Source: Cupriavidus sp. YR651
GTDB lineage: Bacteria > Pseudomonadota > Gammaproteobacteria > Burkholderiales > Burkholderiaceae
Reading direction: 5' to 3'
Assembly: GCF_900101625.1 (NCBI RefSeq)
Contig: NZ_FMYZ01000005.1
Span: forward strand, 1-64,000
DNA: 64,000 nucleotides
Part shown: positions 53,075-62,343 of the stretch, one piece after another
Layout of the letters: every line of letters begins with the position of its first letter
Position numbering within the stretch: the first letter of the stretch is position 1
Made by a program: the position numbers and the translations under genes
Notes under the pieces: generated by a model
Told to the model about the DNA's origin: nothing
Databases searched by the model: none
What the model saw: the letters and a program-made list of their open reading frames with translations, nothing else

Positions 53075-54046
53075 TCAGGTGTCGAGCCGGATGCCGCGCG
53101 CCTTGGCCAGCTGGCTCCAGCGGTTCACCTCGTCGGCAATGAAATGGCCGAACTGATCCGGGGTCATCGGGGTCGGGTCCAGCGCCTCTGCCGACAGCCT
53201 GTCCTTCAGATCCGGGCTCTGCAGCACCGTGGTCAGCGACGTATTCAGGCGCTTCACCACATCGGCCGGAATGCCGGCGGGGCCCACCACGCCGTACCAC
53301 TGCATGGCGTCGAAGCCCTTGAGCCCGGCCTCTTCCAGCGTCGGCACGTCCTTCGCCAGCGGATGGCGCGCGTGGCCGGTCACGGCCAGCGGCCTGACCC
53401 GGCCTGAGCGGATATTCGGCAGCGCCGCCGCCAGCCCCGGGAACATCGCCTGCGTTTGGCCGCCGATCAGGTCAGTGAAAGCCGGGGCAATGCCGCGATA
53501 GGCCGCGTGGGTCATCTTCAGGCCAAGCTGCTGGGCGAACAATTCCATCGTCAGGTGTGTCAGCGATCCCGGCCCGGCCGATCCGTAGGCCACCGGCTGC
53601 TTGCGCGCGTACTCGATGAATTCCTTGAGATTGGCCACCGGCACCGCGCTGTTGACCACCAGCACGTTGGGCGTGCCGCCGATCATGCCGATCGGCGTGA
53701 AGTCCTTGACCGGGTCGTAGGGCACCTTGCGCGTCGCCGGATTGGTGCCATGCGTGGCCACGTACCCCTGCATCAGGCTGTAGCCGTCCGGACTGGCCTT
53801 GGCGGTCATCTGGCAGGCGATCACACCGCCACCGCCAGCCTGGTTTTCCACCACGATCGATTGCCCCAGTACCTTGCCCCAGCGCTCGGCCACGGTCCGG
53901 CCGACGAGATCCGATCCGCCCCCGGCGGACACCGGCACCACGTAGCGGATCGGCTTGGTGGGAAAGCTGTCCTGGGCCTCGGCGAGGCCAGGCACGGCCA
54001 GCAGCAAGGTGCTGGCTTTCATCAGGACCCGGCGTTTCGGATTCAT
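53075..54046 (-). CDS. Bug-family periplasmic solute-binding receptor
   Basis: 323 residues. An N-terminus with R-R and a hydrophobic run ending A-E-A-Q is the signal peptide; the mature part begins F-P-T-K-P-I-R-Y-V-V-P-V-S-A-G-G-G-S-D-L and has V-V-E-N-Q-A-G-G-G-G, as in TctC-like Bug receptors. The start at 54046 follows GGAGGAGAC. It stands alone, convergent with the fusion gene and divergent from a LysR regulator that probably controls it. No permease partner is nearby. Confidence 0.9.
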   Translation of the reverse strand: MNPKRRVLMKASTLLLAVPGLAEAQDSFPTKPIRYVVPVSAGGGSDLVGRTVAERWGKVLGQSIVVENQAGGGGVIACQMTAKASPDGYSLMQGYVATHGTNPATRKVPYDPVKDFTPIGMIGGTPNVLVVNSAVPVANLKEFIEYARKQPVAYGSAGPGSLTHLTMELFAQQLGLKMTHAAYRGIAPAFTDLIGGQTQAMFPGLAAALPNIRSGRVRPLAVTGHARHPLAKDVPTLEEAGLKGFDAMQWYGVVGPAGIPADVVKRLNTSLTTVLQSPDLKDRLSAEALDPTPMTPDQFGHFIADEVNRWSQLAKARGIRLDT

Positions 54047-54127
54047 GTCTCCTCCAGATGCGCCTTTATCGCGTGGCGCCTTGTTCTTGGATGAAGCCGC
54101 ATCATCGCCGCCCGGTGCTAGACTGTG

Positions 54128-54160
54128 AATTGCAAATTTCCTCAAGATTGATGCAAGGAC
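54128..54160. promoter_or_regulatory. LysR-type regulatory region
   Basis: TTGCA (54130-54134) and TGCAA (54152-54156) form an inverted pair just before the LysR start codon, in an AT-rich part of the divergent gap. It may be the LysR autoregulatory site, but the match to a consensus is weak. Confidence 0.35.
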
Positions 54161-54163
54161 TGC

Positions 54164-55135
54164 ATGAATTTCAACCTGTCGGACCTGCGCGCCTTCGTGG
54201 CCGTCGCGGAACTGAGCAGCTTCCGCGCCGCGGCGGCGGAACTGCACCTGTCACAGCCCGCGCTGTCGCGGCGTATCGAGAAGCTGGAAGACGCGCTGGG
54301 CGTTCGTCTGTTCGACCGCACGACGCGGTCCGTGGAAATGACTGCCGTGGGCCGTGAGTTTTCGCGCAAGGCGCGCGAGCTGCTGAACGGGCTGGATGAG
54401 TCCCTGCTGGGCATCCGCGACGTCGCCACGCGCGTCACGGGCGAGGTCACGGTGGCTTGCGTGCCGTCCGCCGTGCGCTATTTCCTGCCGGCGGTCCTGC
54501 GCAAATACCACGAGACCTATCCGCGCATCGTGGTGCGCCTGATCGACGAAGGCGCCAACGAGGTTCTGAACCTGATCGTACGCAACGAGGCCGATTTCGG
54601 GCTCAACTACATCGGCACGCAGGAACCGGACGTCGACTTCGAGCCCGTGCTCAAGGAATCCTTCGTGCTGGCGTGCCCGCCCGATCATCCGCTCGCGCGC
54701 AAGCGCAAGGTGACCTGGGCCGAGCTGGGCAACTACGAATACATGACCGTGGGCAAGGCCAGCGGCAACCGCATGCTGCTGGACCTGGCGCTGACGGACG
54801 TGCCGACGCGCCCCCAGTGGTATTGCGAGGTCCGTCACGTCAGCACGCTGGTCAGCCTGGTGGAAGCCGGGCTGGGCGTGGCGGCGGTGCCCCGGCTGGC
54901 CATGCCGCCGGGCAAGCATCCCACGCTCACCAGCGTGCCGCTGGTGGAGCCGACGGTGTCGCGCACCGTGGGCCTGATCCGCAAGCGCGGCCGGTCCCTG
55001 TCTCCCGCAGCGCAGCAGCTTTACGACATGTTGCTCACCGCCAACGCCGATGGCGACACGGGGCGCAAGAAGGGACGCAACGCGGGAGATCAGACAACCG
55101 TGCGGACGGCCGCGCGCCGGCTGCAAGCAAACTGA
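54164..55135 (+). CDS. LysR family transcriptional regulator
   Basis: 323 residues. The winged helix reads L-R-A-F-V-A-V-A-E-L-S-S-F-R-A-A-A-A-E-L-H-L-S-Q-P-A-L-S-R-R-I-E-K-L-E, a near-consensus LysR motif, followed by the substrate-binding domain (V-T-V-A-C-V-P-S-A). The last 30 residues are a charged tail. It is divergent from the Bug receptor gene at 53075, the usual arrangement for a regulator of a receptor in this group of bacteria. Confidence 0.9.
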   Translation: MNFNLSDLRAFVAVAELSSFRAAAAELHLSQPALSRRIEKLEDALGVRLFDRTTRSVEMTAVGREFSRKARELLNGLDESLLGIRDVATRVTGEVTVACVPSAVRYFLPAVLRKYHETYPRIVVRLIDEGANEVLNLIVRNEADFGLNYIGTQEPDVDFEPVLKESFVLACPPDHPLARKRKVTWAELGNYEYMTVGKASGNRMLLDLALTDVPTRPQWYCEVRHVSTLVSLVEAGLGVAAVPRLAMPPGKHPTLTSVPLVEPTVSRTVGLIRKRGRSLSPAAQQLYDMLLTANADGDTGRKKGRNAGDQTTVRTAARRLQAN

Positions 55136-55228
55136 AAGCCTGTGAAATATCTGGATACCTTGCCGGACTGGCGGTGGGCCCGATCGCTGCCTACATTGAG
55201 GTCATCGCCATCCGCCGGGATCGCCGCC

Positions 55229-55666
55229 ATGTCCAGACACTTTGCCGTGATGCTGCTGTTATTGGCCGCCACAGGTGCGGCACAGGCCGTGACCAAGTGC
55301 GAGAGCGGCCGGGAAACGCTCTACACGACGGCGTCCTGCCCCGCCGGCTACAAGGATGTCAGCGCGGGCATGCGCGGCAACGTGACCACGGTCGCCAAGT
55401 CCGCCAAGACCCGGCAGGACGAGCAGGCATACCTGCGCAACCGCGCCCAGATGGCCCAGCAGATCCAGAATTGGAACGCGCAGGAAGACGAGCTGGACTG
55501 GCGCGCCCAGAATGCGTTCTGGAACCAGTGCCGGGCACTCGAGTACCAGGCCCGTGCGACCGAGCGTGCGATGCACCAGACCGAATACTGGAGCTACGCC
55601 GACCGCTATCGCAACGACGTCCGCGCGCTACGCGCCCAGCAGTACGAGATGGGTTGCGTGTTCTGA
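55229..55666 (+). CDS. Small secreted protein, DUF4124-like N-terminus
   Basis: About 145 residues. A signal peptide ends A-Q-A, then V-T-K-C-E-S-G-R-E-T-L-Y-T-T-A-S-C-P-A-G-Y recalls the start of DUF4124 proteins, where two cysteines and a glycine-tyrosine motif recur. The rest is helical and rich in Gln, Arg and Tyr, with a possible coiled coil between residues 70 and 110. The start at 55229 is chosen because the signal peptide begins there. Function unknown. Confidence 0.65.
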   Translation: MSRHFAVMLLLLAATGAAQAVTKCESGRETLYTTASCPAGYKDVSAGMRGNVTTVAKSAKTRQDEQAYLRNRAQMAQQIQNWNAQEDELDWRAQNAFWNQCRALEYQARATERAMHQTEYWSYADRYRNDVRALRAQQYEMGCVF

Positions 55667-56002
55667 CGCGCGCGGCACCTGGCGTCGGAATCTTCTGATT
55701 TTTCTTCGCTGACGCGATCGATGGTGGCCCGGTTGTGAACCGGTTGCGGCCCGATTGCGGCGGCGTTTGTGCGTCCATGTCGCATACATGAGGCGCTCGT
55801 CTTGCGTGCTGCGGCGCAGTGCGTCGGACAACCTGCCGATATTAGCGGTGCTTAGATCGGCATACAGAAAATTTCAGGCGATCTCGGGGCGGAATAACGT
55901 CTTGTGTCACATACAATTCGTTCCCATCCGGCCCGCCACATTGACCCGCGACCTCCGCGGATCGCGCTGGCACTGCGGTCGCAACCCACTCCTGTGAAGA
56001 CC
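55667..56002. other. Spacer with no recognised gene
   Basis: Apart from a small inverted repeat, CCGGTT-GTG-AACCGG at 55729-55743, and a T-rich stretch near 55696, nothing recognisable is present. The latter part should contain the promoter of the small membrane protein gene at 56003. Confidence 0.5.
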
Positions 56003-56167
56003 ATGCTTACCCTCACTGTGATCGTTGCGTATATGCTGGCCTGCATCGTTGCACTGGCCATTGGCGCCCGTTGGGTGCTCAAGAATGATCCGCTGCTCAA
56101 GCAGCAGCACATGCTGGACCCGGGCGCTGGCCCGCACGCTGACGAGCATCCCACGCTGACGCGCTAA
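56003..56167 (+). CDS. Small single-helix membrane protein
   Basis: 54 residues: M-L-T-L-T-V-I-V-A-Y-M-L-A-C-I-V-A-L-A-I-G-A is one hydrophobic helix, followed by a charged cytoplasmic or periplasmic tail that ends P-H-A-D-E-H-P-T-L-T-R. A strong intrinsic terminator lies six bases past the stop, which supports a real transcript. The in-frame GTG at 55994 is an alternative start. The function is unknown. Confidence 0.65.
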   Translation: MLTLTVIVAYMLACIVALAIGARWVLKNDPLLKQQHMLDPGAGPHADEHPTLTR

Positions 56168-56172
56168 TATCG

Positions 56173-56203
56173 AAAAACCCGGTTCACGAGACCGGGTTTT
56201 TTG
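56173..56203 (+). terminator. Intrinsic terminator
   Basis: AAAAACCCGGT and ACCGGGTTTTT form perfect 11-bp arms with a 7-base loop, continued by TTG TTTT. The A-run on the left also makes it functional in the other direction. It ends the small membrane protein transcript. Confidence 0.9.
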
Positions 56204-56555
56204 TTTTCGCGCGCGTTTCGCACGCGCCTTCCAGCGTCGCCCTCCCGGCCTCCTCTTTCCTACTTTTTTCCCGCCTCACCAGCGCTCCGGAGCGGCCACC
56301 GGATCACCAGCCCACCGGCCCCTTCCTCGTGCCGCGCCCGGCACACGCTCCCGCTTCCACCCGCCGTTGCGCCGCTGTCCTACACAACAAGGCGCCACGC
56401 GCCGACACATCCAGCATCGCCACCCTCGCTATGGTTAGAGCAGGCGCCACAGGGTGTCGTGCGGCCCTGCATGCGCGGGCCTGGCGCACCTGTGATTCCA
56501 GATGCGCCGCCATCCATGTATCGATCCATGTATCGGGTTTGCCGCCCTGCTTCCC
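56204..56555. other. Spacer before the AI-2E-type permease
   Basis: No gene is supported here. The one clear structure is a perfect tandem duplication of ATCCATGTATCG at 56512-56523 and 56524-56535, 20 bases before the permease start codon. Confidence 0.55.
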
Positions 56556-57818
56556 ATGCCGTCTGACACGTCCCGGCCTGCCATGCGGGCCGCCTCACCT
56601 GAGGTTACGGCCTCGCCTGCCGCGGACCCGGTGGCCTTTGTCCCGGAAATCCCCGCTGACGCCGACAGCCCCGACACCTCCGAAGTCCCGGACAAGACGC
56701 CTGCGGCACCCACGGAACCGGCTGAGGACACGCCGCCCGCCTGGACCCTGTCCCTGCGCCGCGCCAGCACCGCGCTCACCATCCTGGCCACGCTGGCCGC
56801 GTTGTCCGCGCTGCATATCGCCCAGGCGTTCATCGTTCCCGTGGTGGTGGCGATTGTCATGGCCTACCTGCTCAATCCCCTGGTCGCGCTGTTGCAGCGC
56901 CAGCGCATTCCGCGTGCGATTGGCGCCACCGCCGTGCTGATGGGTCTGCTCGCGATCGTGCTTTGCTGCGCGTATCTGCTGCAGGGGCAGGTGGAGTCAA
57001 TCGTCGACCGCCTGCCCGAGATCGCCCGCAAGCTCTCGCGCTCCGTGGGCGCCTTGCTGAGCGGGGACGACTCCATGCTGCAGAAAATCCGCCGCGCGGC
57101 CACGGTGCTCAGTGGCACAGGGCAACCGCTGCCGGTGCGTGGCGCACCGATCATGGTGGAACGCCCGGCGGACAGCCTCAATACCGTGCTGCTGGCCAGC
57201 TGGCGGGGTGCGTTCGAGATGGTGGCCCAGACCATCGTGGTGCTGTTCCTGACGTGGTTCCTGCTGCTAGCCGGCGACATCTTCAAGCGCAAGTTCGTCA
57301 AGATGGTGGGCACCACCATCAGCCAGAAGAAAATCAGCGTACACATGCTCGACGAAATCAACCGCTCGATCCAGCGCTACATGCTGATGCTGCTGATCAC
57401 CAATGCCTCGCTGGGCGTCGGCGTGTACGTCCTGCTGAAGTACCTGTCGATCGACAATGCCGGCACCTGGGCCCTGGCCGCCGCCGCGCTGCACCTGGTG
57501 CCCTACTTCGGCGCGGTCCTGATCGCCATCTGCCTGGGCGTGGCGGCGTTCATGCAGTTCGGCACGCTCGGCATCGCCGCCATCGCGGGGGGCGGCTCGC
57601 TGCTGATCGCCACGCTGATCGGCTCGGGCATGCAGACCTGGATGACGGGACGCATGGCCCGCATGAATGCCGTGGCGGTGTTCGTCTCGCTGCTGCTGTT
57701 CACCTGGCTGTGGGGCACCTGGGGCATGTTGCTGGCGATTCCCCTCGCCGTCATCGCCAAAGTCGTGGCGGATCACGTGGAGGGGCTTGAGCTGCTCGCG
57801 GAGTTCCTCGGCGAGTAA
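56556..57818 (+). CDS. AI-2E family transporter (PerM-like)
   Basis: About 420 residues. The first 65 residues are a Pro/Ala/Asp-rich tail, after which seven or eight membrane segments follow in the pattern of the AI-2E/PerM family: a pair at residues 70-125, a long soluble stretch, then V-V-L-F-L-T-W-F-L-L-L and, near the end, L-F-T-W-L-W-G-T-W-G-M-L-L-A-I-P-L, the most conserved part of the family. Members export signals or ions; the real substrate is uncertain. The extended N-terminus is unusual. No operon partner is visible. Confidence 0.85.
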   Translation: MPSDTSRPAMRAASPEVTASPAADPVAFVPEIPADADSPDTSEVPDKTPAAPTEPAEDTPPAWTLSLRRASTALTILATLAALSALHIAQAFIVPVVVAIVMAYLLNPLVALLQRQRIPRAIGATAVLMGLLAIVLCCAYLLQGQVESIVDRLPEIARKLSRSVGALLSGDDSMLQKIRRAATVLSGTGQPLPVRGAPIMVERPADSLNTVLLASWRGAFEMVAQTIVVLFLTWFLLLAGDIFKRKFVKMVGTTISQKKISVHMLDEINRSIQRYMLMLLITNASLGVGVYVLLKYLSIDNAGTWALAAAALHLVPYFGAVLIAICLGVAAFMQFGTLGIAAIAGGGSLLIATLIGSGMQTWMTGRMARMNAVAVFVSLLLFTWLWGTWGMLLAIPLAVIAKVVADHVEGLELLAEFLGE

Positions 57819-57989
57819 GGGGCACTGCACCGCAGAACTACGCATCGAAGCCGCCGATGGAGTTTCAGCCGGCAAAACTTTGATGCATCGCAGAATGACC
57901 AGACGTGCCGGATCGCCTATAACCCAACGGTTGCCGCGGCGCGCCGGTTTCACGCCGCGAAATCCCACCGGTTCCGGAGGCCCTGTCGC

Positions 57990-58805
57990 GTGACAGTACC
58001 GAGCACTTCCCTGCAGAAGGCCTGCCGGCTGCTGCGTGCGCTGTCCGATACGCGCCATGCCCGGCTGACCGATCTGGCCGCCGCGGCAGGCGTGGACAAG
58101 GCGTCGGCGTTGCGGCTGCTGGAAACACTGACGGCGGAAGGGCTGGTGGAACGCAACCCCGACACCAAGGCCTTCTCGCCCGGGCGCGAGTGGCTGACGC
58201 TGCAGGCCGCGACCCTGTGCCGGCTCGACTTGCGTCCGCTGGTGCGCCCGGCGCTGATCCGGCTGGCCAATGCGTTCGAGGATTCCGCGATCCTCTCCGT
58301 GCCAAGCGGCTGGGAATCCGTCTGCATCGAACTGCGGCTGGGCACCTTCCCCATCCGCGCCAGCTATCTGGAAGTCGGCAGCCGCCGCCCGCTGGGCGTG
58401 GGGGCCGGCAGCCTGGCCCTGCTGGCCGCGCTGCCCGATGCGGAGGTCGACGCCGTGCTCGACTGCATCGGCCCCGCACTGCGCCACTATCCGCGCATCG
58501 ATACCGACTTGCTGCGCCGCCATGTGGCGACCACGCGCGCACGCGGCTACGCGTTGCTGCTCGATGTGGTGGTGGAGCGCATGGGCGGCATCGCCATCGC
58601 CCTGCCCGGCGCCGACGGCTACCCGCTGGGCGCCATCAGCATTGCCGCGCTGAACGAACGCATCACCGGGCGCGAAGCCGTCATGGCACGTGCGCTGCGC
58701 CGCGAGGCCGAGGCCATCTGCGCCACCTGGCGCGGCCAGCCTCCCGCCACACCGGATTCCCACAAGCCGGCGCCAGGCCGGCCCACTCTTCGCCAGGAGG
58801 CATGA
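57990..58805 (+). CDS. IclR family transcriptional regulator
   Basis: 271 residues. The winged helix contains L-Q-K-A-C-R-L-L-R-A-L, then L-T-D-L-A-A-A-A-G-V-D-K-A-S-A-L-R-L-L-E-T-L; the effector domain has S-R-R-P-L-G-V-G-A-G-S-L-A-L. The start is a GTG. Its end is followed after four bases by the cyclase-family gene, so it leads an operon that includes its probable targets. Confidence 0.88.
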   Translation: MTVPSTSLQKACRLLRALSDTRHARLTDLAAAAGVDKASALRLLETLTAEGLVERNPDTKAFSPGREWLTLQAATLCRLDLRPLVRPALIRLANAFEDSAILSVPSGWESVCIELRLGTFPIRASYLEVGSRRPLGVGAGSLALLAALPDAEVDAVLDCIGPALRHYPRIDTDLLRRHVATTRARGYALLLDVVVERMGGIAIALPGADGYPLGAISIAALNERITGREAVMARALRREAEAICATWRGQPPATPDSHKPAPGRPTLRQEA

Positions 58806-58809
58806 CAGC

Positions 58810-59868
58810 ATGCGTTGGAAGCAACGTCCGCAAGGCTCCAACTGGGGCGATTTCGGCCCCGACGATCAACTTGGCCGCGTCAACCTGATCGGCCCCGACC
58901 AGGTGGTCAAGGGCGCGCGCGAGATCCAGGCCGGCCTGAGCTTCTGCCTTTCGCTGCCGCTGGACTATCCGGGCGGCAACAAGCTCAACCCGCGCCGCCA
59001 TCCGCCGGTGCTGCGGCCCACGCTGCGCGACGACATCCCCTACCTCAACTTCCCGCTGGCCAAGGTCAACCCGGCCGCCACGGATGTGATCAGCGACGAC
59101 CAGGTCCTGCTGTCGCTGCAGTACTCGACCCAATGGGATTCGCTCGCGCACGTGGGGGCGCTGTTCGATGCCGACGGCGACGGCCGGCCCGAGCGGGTGT
59201 ACTACAACGGCTACCGCGCGAATGCGGACATCGTCGGGCCCGTGGACTACGCCGATGACGACCACTTCGAGGCCCACGACTGCGGCCACGGCCAGCACAG
59301 CCACGCCGATGCGCTCGGGATCGAGAACTTCGCCGTCAAGGGCATGCAGGGACGCGGCGTGCTGGTGGATCTGGCCGACGTGTTCGGCATGGACTTCCGC
59401 GACGTGGGCTATGACGGCCTCATGCGCGCGATGGAGGCGCACCGCGTGGAGGTGGAGTCCGGCGACATGTTGTTGCTGCGCACCGGCTTTGCCGAGGTGG
59501 TGCTGTCGATGCAGCGCACCCCGGACGAGACCGTGCTGCACCACAGCTGCTGCGCCCTCGATGGCCGCGACGAGCGGCTGCTGAACTGGATCACCGACGC
59601 CGGCATCGCCGCGCTGATCGCCGACAACTACGCCGTGGAGCGCTACCCCGCGCGGCCGGCGCCCGCCGATGCCAGGACCCACCCGCTGCTGCCCCTGCAT
59701 CACCACTGCCTGTTCAAGCTCGGCCTGCCGCTGGGCGAGCTCTGGTACATGAAGGAGCTGGCCGACTGGCTGCGCGCGCACCGGCGCACGCGCTTCATGC
59801 TGACCGCGCCACCTTTGCGGCTGCCGGGTGCCGTGGGCTCGCCGGTGACACCGATCGCGACGGTCTGA
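58810..59868 (+). CDS. Cyclase family protein (kynurenine formamidase-like hydrolase)
   Basis: About 352 residues. The swivelling beta/beta/alpha fold of this family is suggested by W-D-S-L-A-H-V-G-A-L near residue 113, where the common H-x-G-T-H-x-D metal motif is expected, and by G-R-G-V-L-V-D-L-A-D-V. Here the motif is modified (W-D-S-L-A-H-V-G), as in the longer members of Burkholderiales. They hydrolyse amide or ester bonds in cyclic or aromatic compounds. AGGAGG lies nine bases before the ATG. It is the first enzyme in the operon. Confidence 0.8.
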   Translation: MRWKQRPQGSNWGDFGPDDQLGRVNLIGPDQVVKGAREIQAGLSFCLSLPLDYPGGNKLNPRRHPPVLRPTLRDDIPYLNFPLAKVNPAATDVISDDQVLLSLQYSTQWDSLAHVGALFDADGDGRPERVYYNGYRANADIVGPVDYADDDHFEAHDCGHGQHSHADALGIENFAVKGMQGRGVLVDLADVFGMDFRDVGYDGLMRAMEAHRVEVESGDMLLLRTGFAEVVLSMQRTPDETVLHHSCCALDGRDERLLNWITDAGIAALIADNYAVERYPARPAPADARTHPLLPLHHHCLFKLGLPLGELWYMKELADWLRAHRRTRFMLTAPPLRLPGAVGSPVTPIATV

Positions 59869-59923
59869 AGCGCCGGCCCGAGCCCCCAGAAGACAACGCC
59901 GACAAGAACCAGGAGGAGACAAC

Positions 59924-61186
59924 ATGATGAACACCGGGATGCAGGCACGGACGCTTCGGAAGATTCCATCGGTCGGCGCGCTGCTGCTGGCCGTCACGCT
60001 GGCCAGCGCGGCAGGCGGCGCGGCCGCCCAGCCGAAGGCGGGGATTTCCGACGATGTGGTGAAGATCGGCCTGCTGCTGGATATGAGCGGCCTCTACGCG
60101 GACGTCACGGGCCGGGGCAGCGCCACGGCAGCCCAGATGGCGATCGACGACTTCGGCGGCAAGGTGATGGGCAAGAAGGTCGAGCTGGTGGTGGTCGATC
60201 ACCAGAACAAGGCGGACATCGCCGCCAACAAGGCCCGCGAATGGTTCGACACGGACCACGTGGACGCGATCCTGGACGTGGCGGCTTCCGCGCCCGCGCT
60301 GGCCGTGCTGGATGTGGCGAAGCAGAAGAACAAGATCGTGGTGTTCTCCGGCCCCGGCAGCGAGCGGATCACCAATGACCTGTGCACGCCGGTATCGGTC
60401 CACTACGCGTATGACACCTACGCGCTGGCCAATACCACGGCCAAGGCGATGGTGCAGCGCGGTGGCAAGACGTGGTTCTTCCTGACCGCCGACTACGCGT
60501 TCGGCCATACGCTGCAGCAATCGGCCACGGCGGTCGTGACCGAGGCGGGCGGACAAGTGCTGGGGGCCGCGCGGCATCCGATCGGCGCGAGCGATTTCGC
60601 CTCGTACCTGCTGCAGGCGCAGGCCAGCAAGGCGCAGGTTGTGGGGCTGGCCAACGCGGGCGGCGACACCGTCAACGCCATCAAGGCGGCGTCCGAGTTC
60701 GGTCTGACCCGCAACGGCGCCCAGCGCATGGCCGGGCTGCTGCTCTATATCAACGACATCCATGCGATTGGCCTGAAGACCGCGCAGGGGCTGGTGCTGA
60801 CCGAGGCCTTCTACTGGGACATGAACGACGCCACGCGCACGTGGTCGCGCCGCTACTTCGACAAGCTCAAGAAGATGCCCAACATGAGCCAGGCGGGCGT
60901 CTATTCGTCGGTCACGCATTACCTGAAGTCCGTCCAGGCCGCCGGCACCGATGAAACCGCCGCCGTGATGAAGCAGATGAAGACGCTGCCGATCAACGAC
61001 TTCTTCGCCAAGAACGGCCGCATCCGCGAGGACGGTCGCATGATCCACGACATGTACCTGTTCGAGGTCAAGACGCCGGCCGAGTCCAAGTACCCGTGGG
61101 ACTACTACAAGGTGCTGGCGACCGTACCGGGCGATCAGGCGTTCATGCCGGTGTCGAAATCGCAGTGCCCGCTGCTGAAGAAGTGA
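59924..61186 (+). CDS. ABC transporter periplasmic binding protein (LivK-like)
   Basis: 420 residues. A signal peptide ends A-A-A-Q, followed by V-K-I-G-L-L-L-D-M-S-G-L-Y and A-A-Q-M-A-I-D-D-F-G-G, the pattern of branched-chain amino acid-type receptors that in soil bacteria often bind aromatic acids. The ATG follows AGGAGGAGA. No permease or ATPase genes occur in the window, so partners may lie beyond or be shared. The stop overlaps the next gene's GTG start. Confidence 0.88.
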   Translation: MMNTGMQARTLRKIPSVGALLLAVTLASAAGGAAAQPKAGISDDVVKIGLLLDMSGLYADVTGRGSATAAQMAIDDFGGKVMGKKVELVVVDHQNKADIAANKAREWFDTDHVDAILDVAASAPALAVLDVAKQKNKIVVFSGPGSERITNDLCTPVSVHYAYDTYALANTTAKAMVQRGGKTWFFLTADYAFGHTLQQSATAVVTEAGGQVLGAARHPIGASDFASYLLQAQASKAQVVGLANAGGDTVNAIKAASEFGLTRNGAQRMAGLLLYINDIHAIGLKTAQGLVLTEAFYWDMNDATRTWSRRYFDKLKKMPNMSQAGVYSSVTHYLKSVQAAGTDETAAVMKQMKTLPINDFFAKNGRIREDGRMIHDMYLFEVKTPAESKYPWDYYKVLATVPGDQAFMPVSKSQCPLLKK

Positions 61187-62343
61187 TCGACCGTCCCGAG
61201 GCGGGCGTCCCCACCTATGTGCGCGGCGTTGCCAACACGCCGTTCGGACGCCTGCCGGGCAGCACGCCGCTGACGCTGATGGCGCAGGCCGCAGATGGCG
61301 CGCTCGCGGACGCCGGGCTCGCCCGGGATCAGGTGGACGGCGTGCTGTGCGGCTACGCCACCACGCTGCCGCACCTGATGCTGGCCGACCGGTTCTGCGA
61401 GTACGCGTCCCTGACGCCGGCCTACGCCCATGGCATGGCCGGCGGTGGCGCCACGGGCGGGCTGATGGCGATGCTCGCACACGATCTGGTGCGCGCCGGC
61501 CGCTGCCGGCATGTGCTGGTGGTGGCCGGGGAAAACCGGCTGACCGGCCAGAGCCGCGATCAGTCGATGCAGACGCTGGCGCAGGTCGGCGAGCCCGACA
61601 TGGAGGTGCCCAATGGCGCCTCGGTGCCGGCCTACTACGCGCTGCTGGCCTCGCGCTACCTGCACGAAACCGGCATGGCGGCGGATGGGCTGGCCGATTT
61701 CGCGGTACTGATGCGCCGGCACGCGTGCGGGCATCCCGACGCCCACCTGCGCGATCCCCTGACCATCGAGGATGCCCGCAATGCGCGCCCCATTGCCGCG
61801 CCGCTGCGGCTGTCCGATTGCTGCCCGATTTCCGACGGCGCCGTGGCGGTGGTGGTCTCGACGGATGCCGGCCCGGGCACGCCAGTGCGGATTGCCGGGG
61901 CCGGCCAAGGGCATCGCCACCAGCATCTGGGCGCCATGGAGAGCGTGATGGAGACCGGCGCCGCGGACGCCATGCATCGCGCGCTGGCCCAGGCCGGCTG
62001 TGCCGTGGTCGACGCGGACTACCTGGCGATCTACGACTCGTTCACGATCACGCTGGTGATGCTGCTGGAAGAGCTTGGCATTGCCGCACGCGGACAGGCC
62101 ATCCACCGGCTGCGGGCCGGGGATTTCGGCGTCGACGGCGCCCTGCCGTTGAATACCCATGGCGGCCTGCTCGGCTTCGGTCACTCGGGCGTGGCGGGCG
62201 GCCTGATGCATCTGGCGGAGGCGGCCCGCCAGCTCGCCGGCCGCGCCGGCACGCGGCAATTGCCCCGGCGCCATCGCGCACTGTTTCATGCCGACGGTGG
62301 CGTGCTGTCGTCGCACGTCAGCCTGGTATTGGAGGCGACATGA
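61183..62343 (+). CDS. Thiolase-like protein (SCP-2/Ltp type)
   Basis: 386 residues. The thiolase fold is shown by L-A-D-A-G-L-A-R-D-Q-V-D-G-V-L, the G-G-G-A-T-G-G segment, and N-T-H-G-G-L-L-G-F-G-H-S-G near residue 325. The C-terminal C-x-G active site is missing (H-A-D-G-G), which argues against a regular thiolysis reaction. With the DUF35 protein that follows, it resembles the Ltp2/ChsH2-type aldolases that split off a side chain as CoA ester. The start is a GTG overlapping the preceding stop by GTGA. Confidence 0.82.
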   Translation: MIDRPEAGVPTYVRGVANTPFGRLPGSTPLTLMAQAADGALADAGLARDQVDGVLCGYATTLPHLMLADRFCEYASLTPAYAHGMAGGGATGGLMAMLAHDLVRAGRCRHVLVVAGENRLTGQSRDQSMQTLAQVGEPDMEVPNGASVPAYYALLASRYLHETGMAADGLADFAVLMRRHACGHPDAHLRDPLTIEDARNARPIAAPLRLSDCCPISDGAVAVVVSTDAGPGTPVRIAGAGQGHRHQHLGAMESVMETGAADAMHRALAQAGCAVVDADYLAIYDSFTITLVMLLEELGIAARGQAIHRLRAGDFGVDGALPLNTHGGLLGFGHSGVAGGLMHLAEAARQLAGRAGTRQLPRRHRALFHADGGVLSSHVSLVLEAT

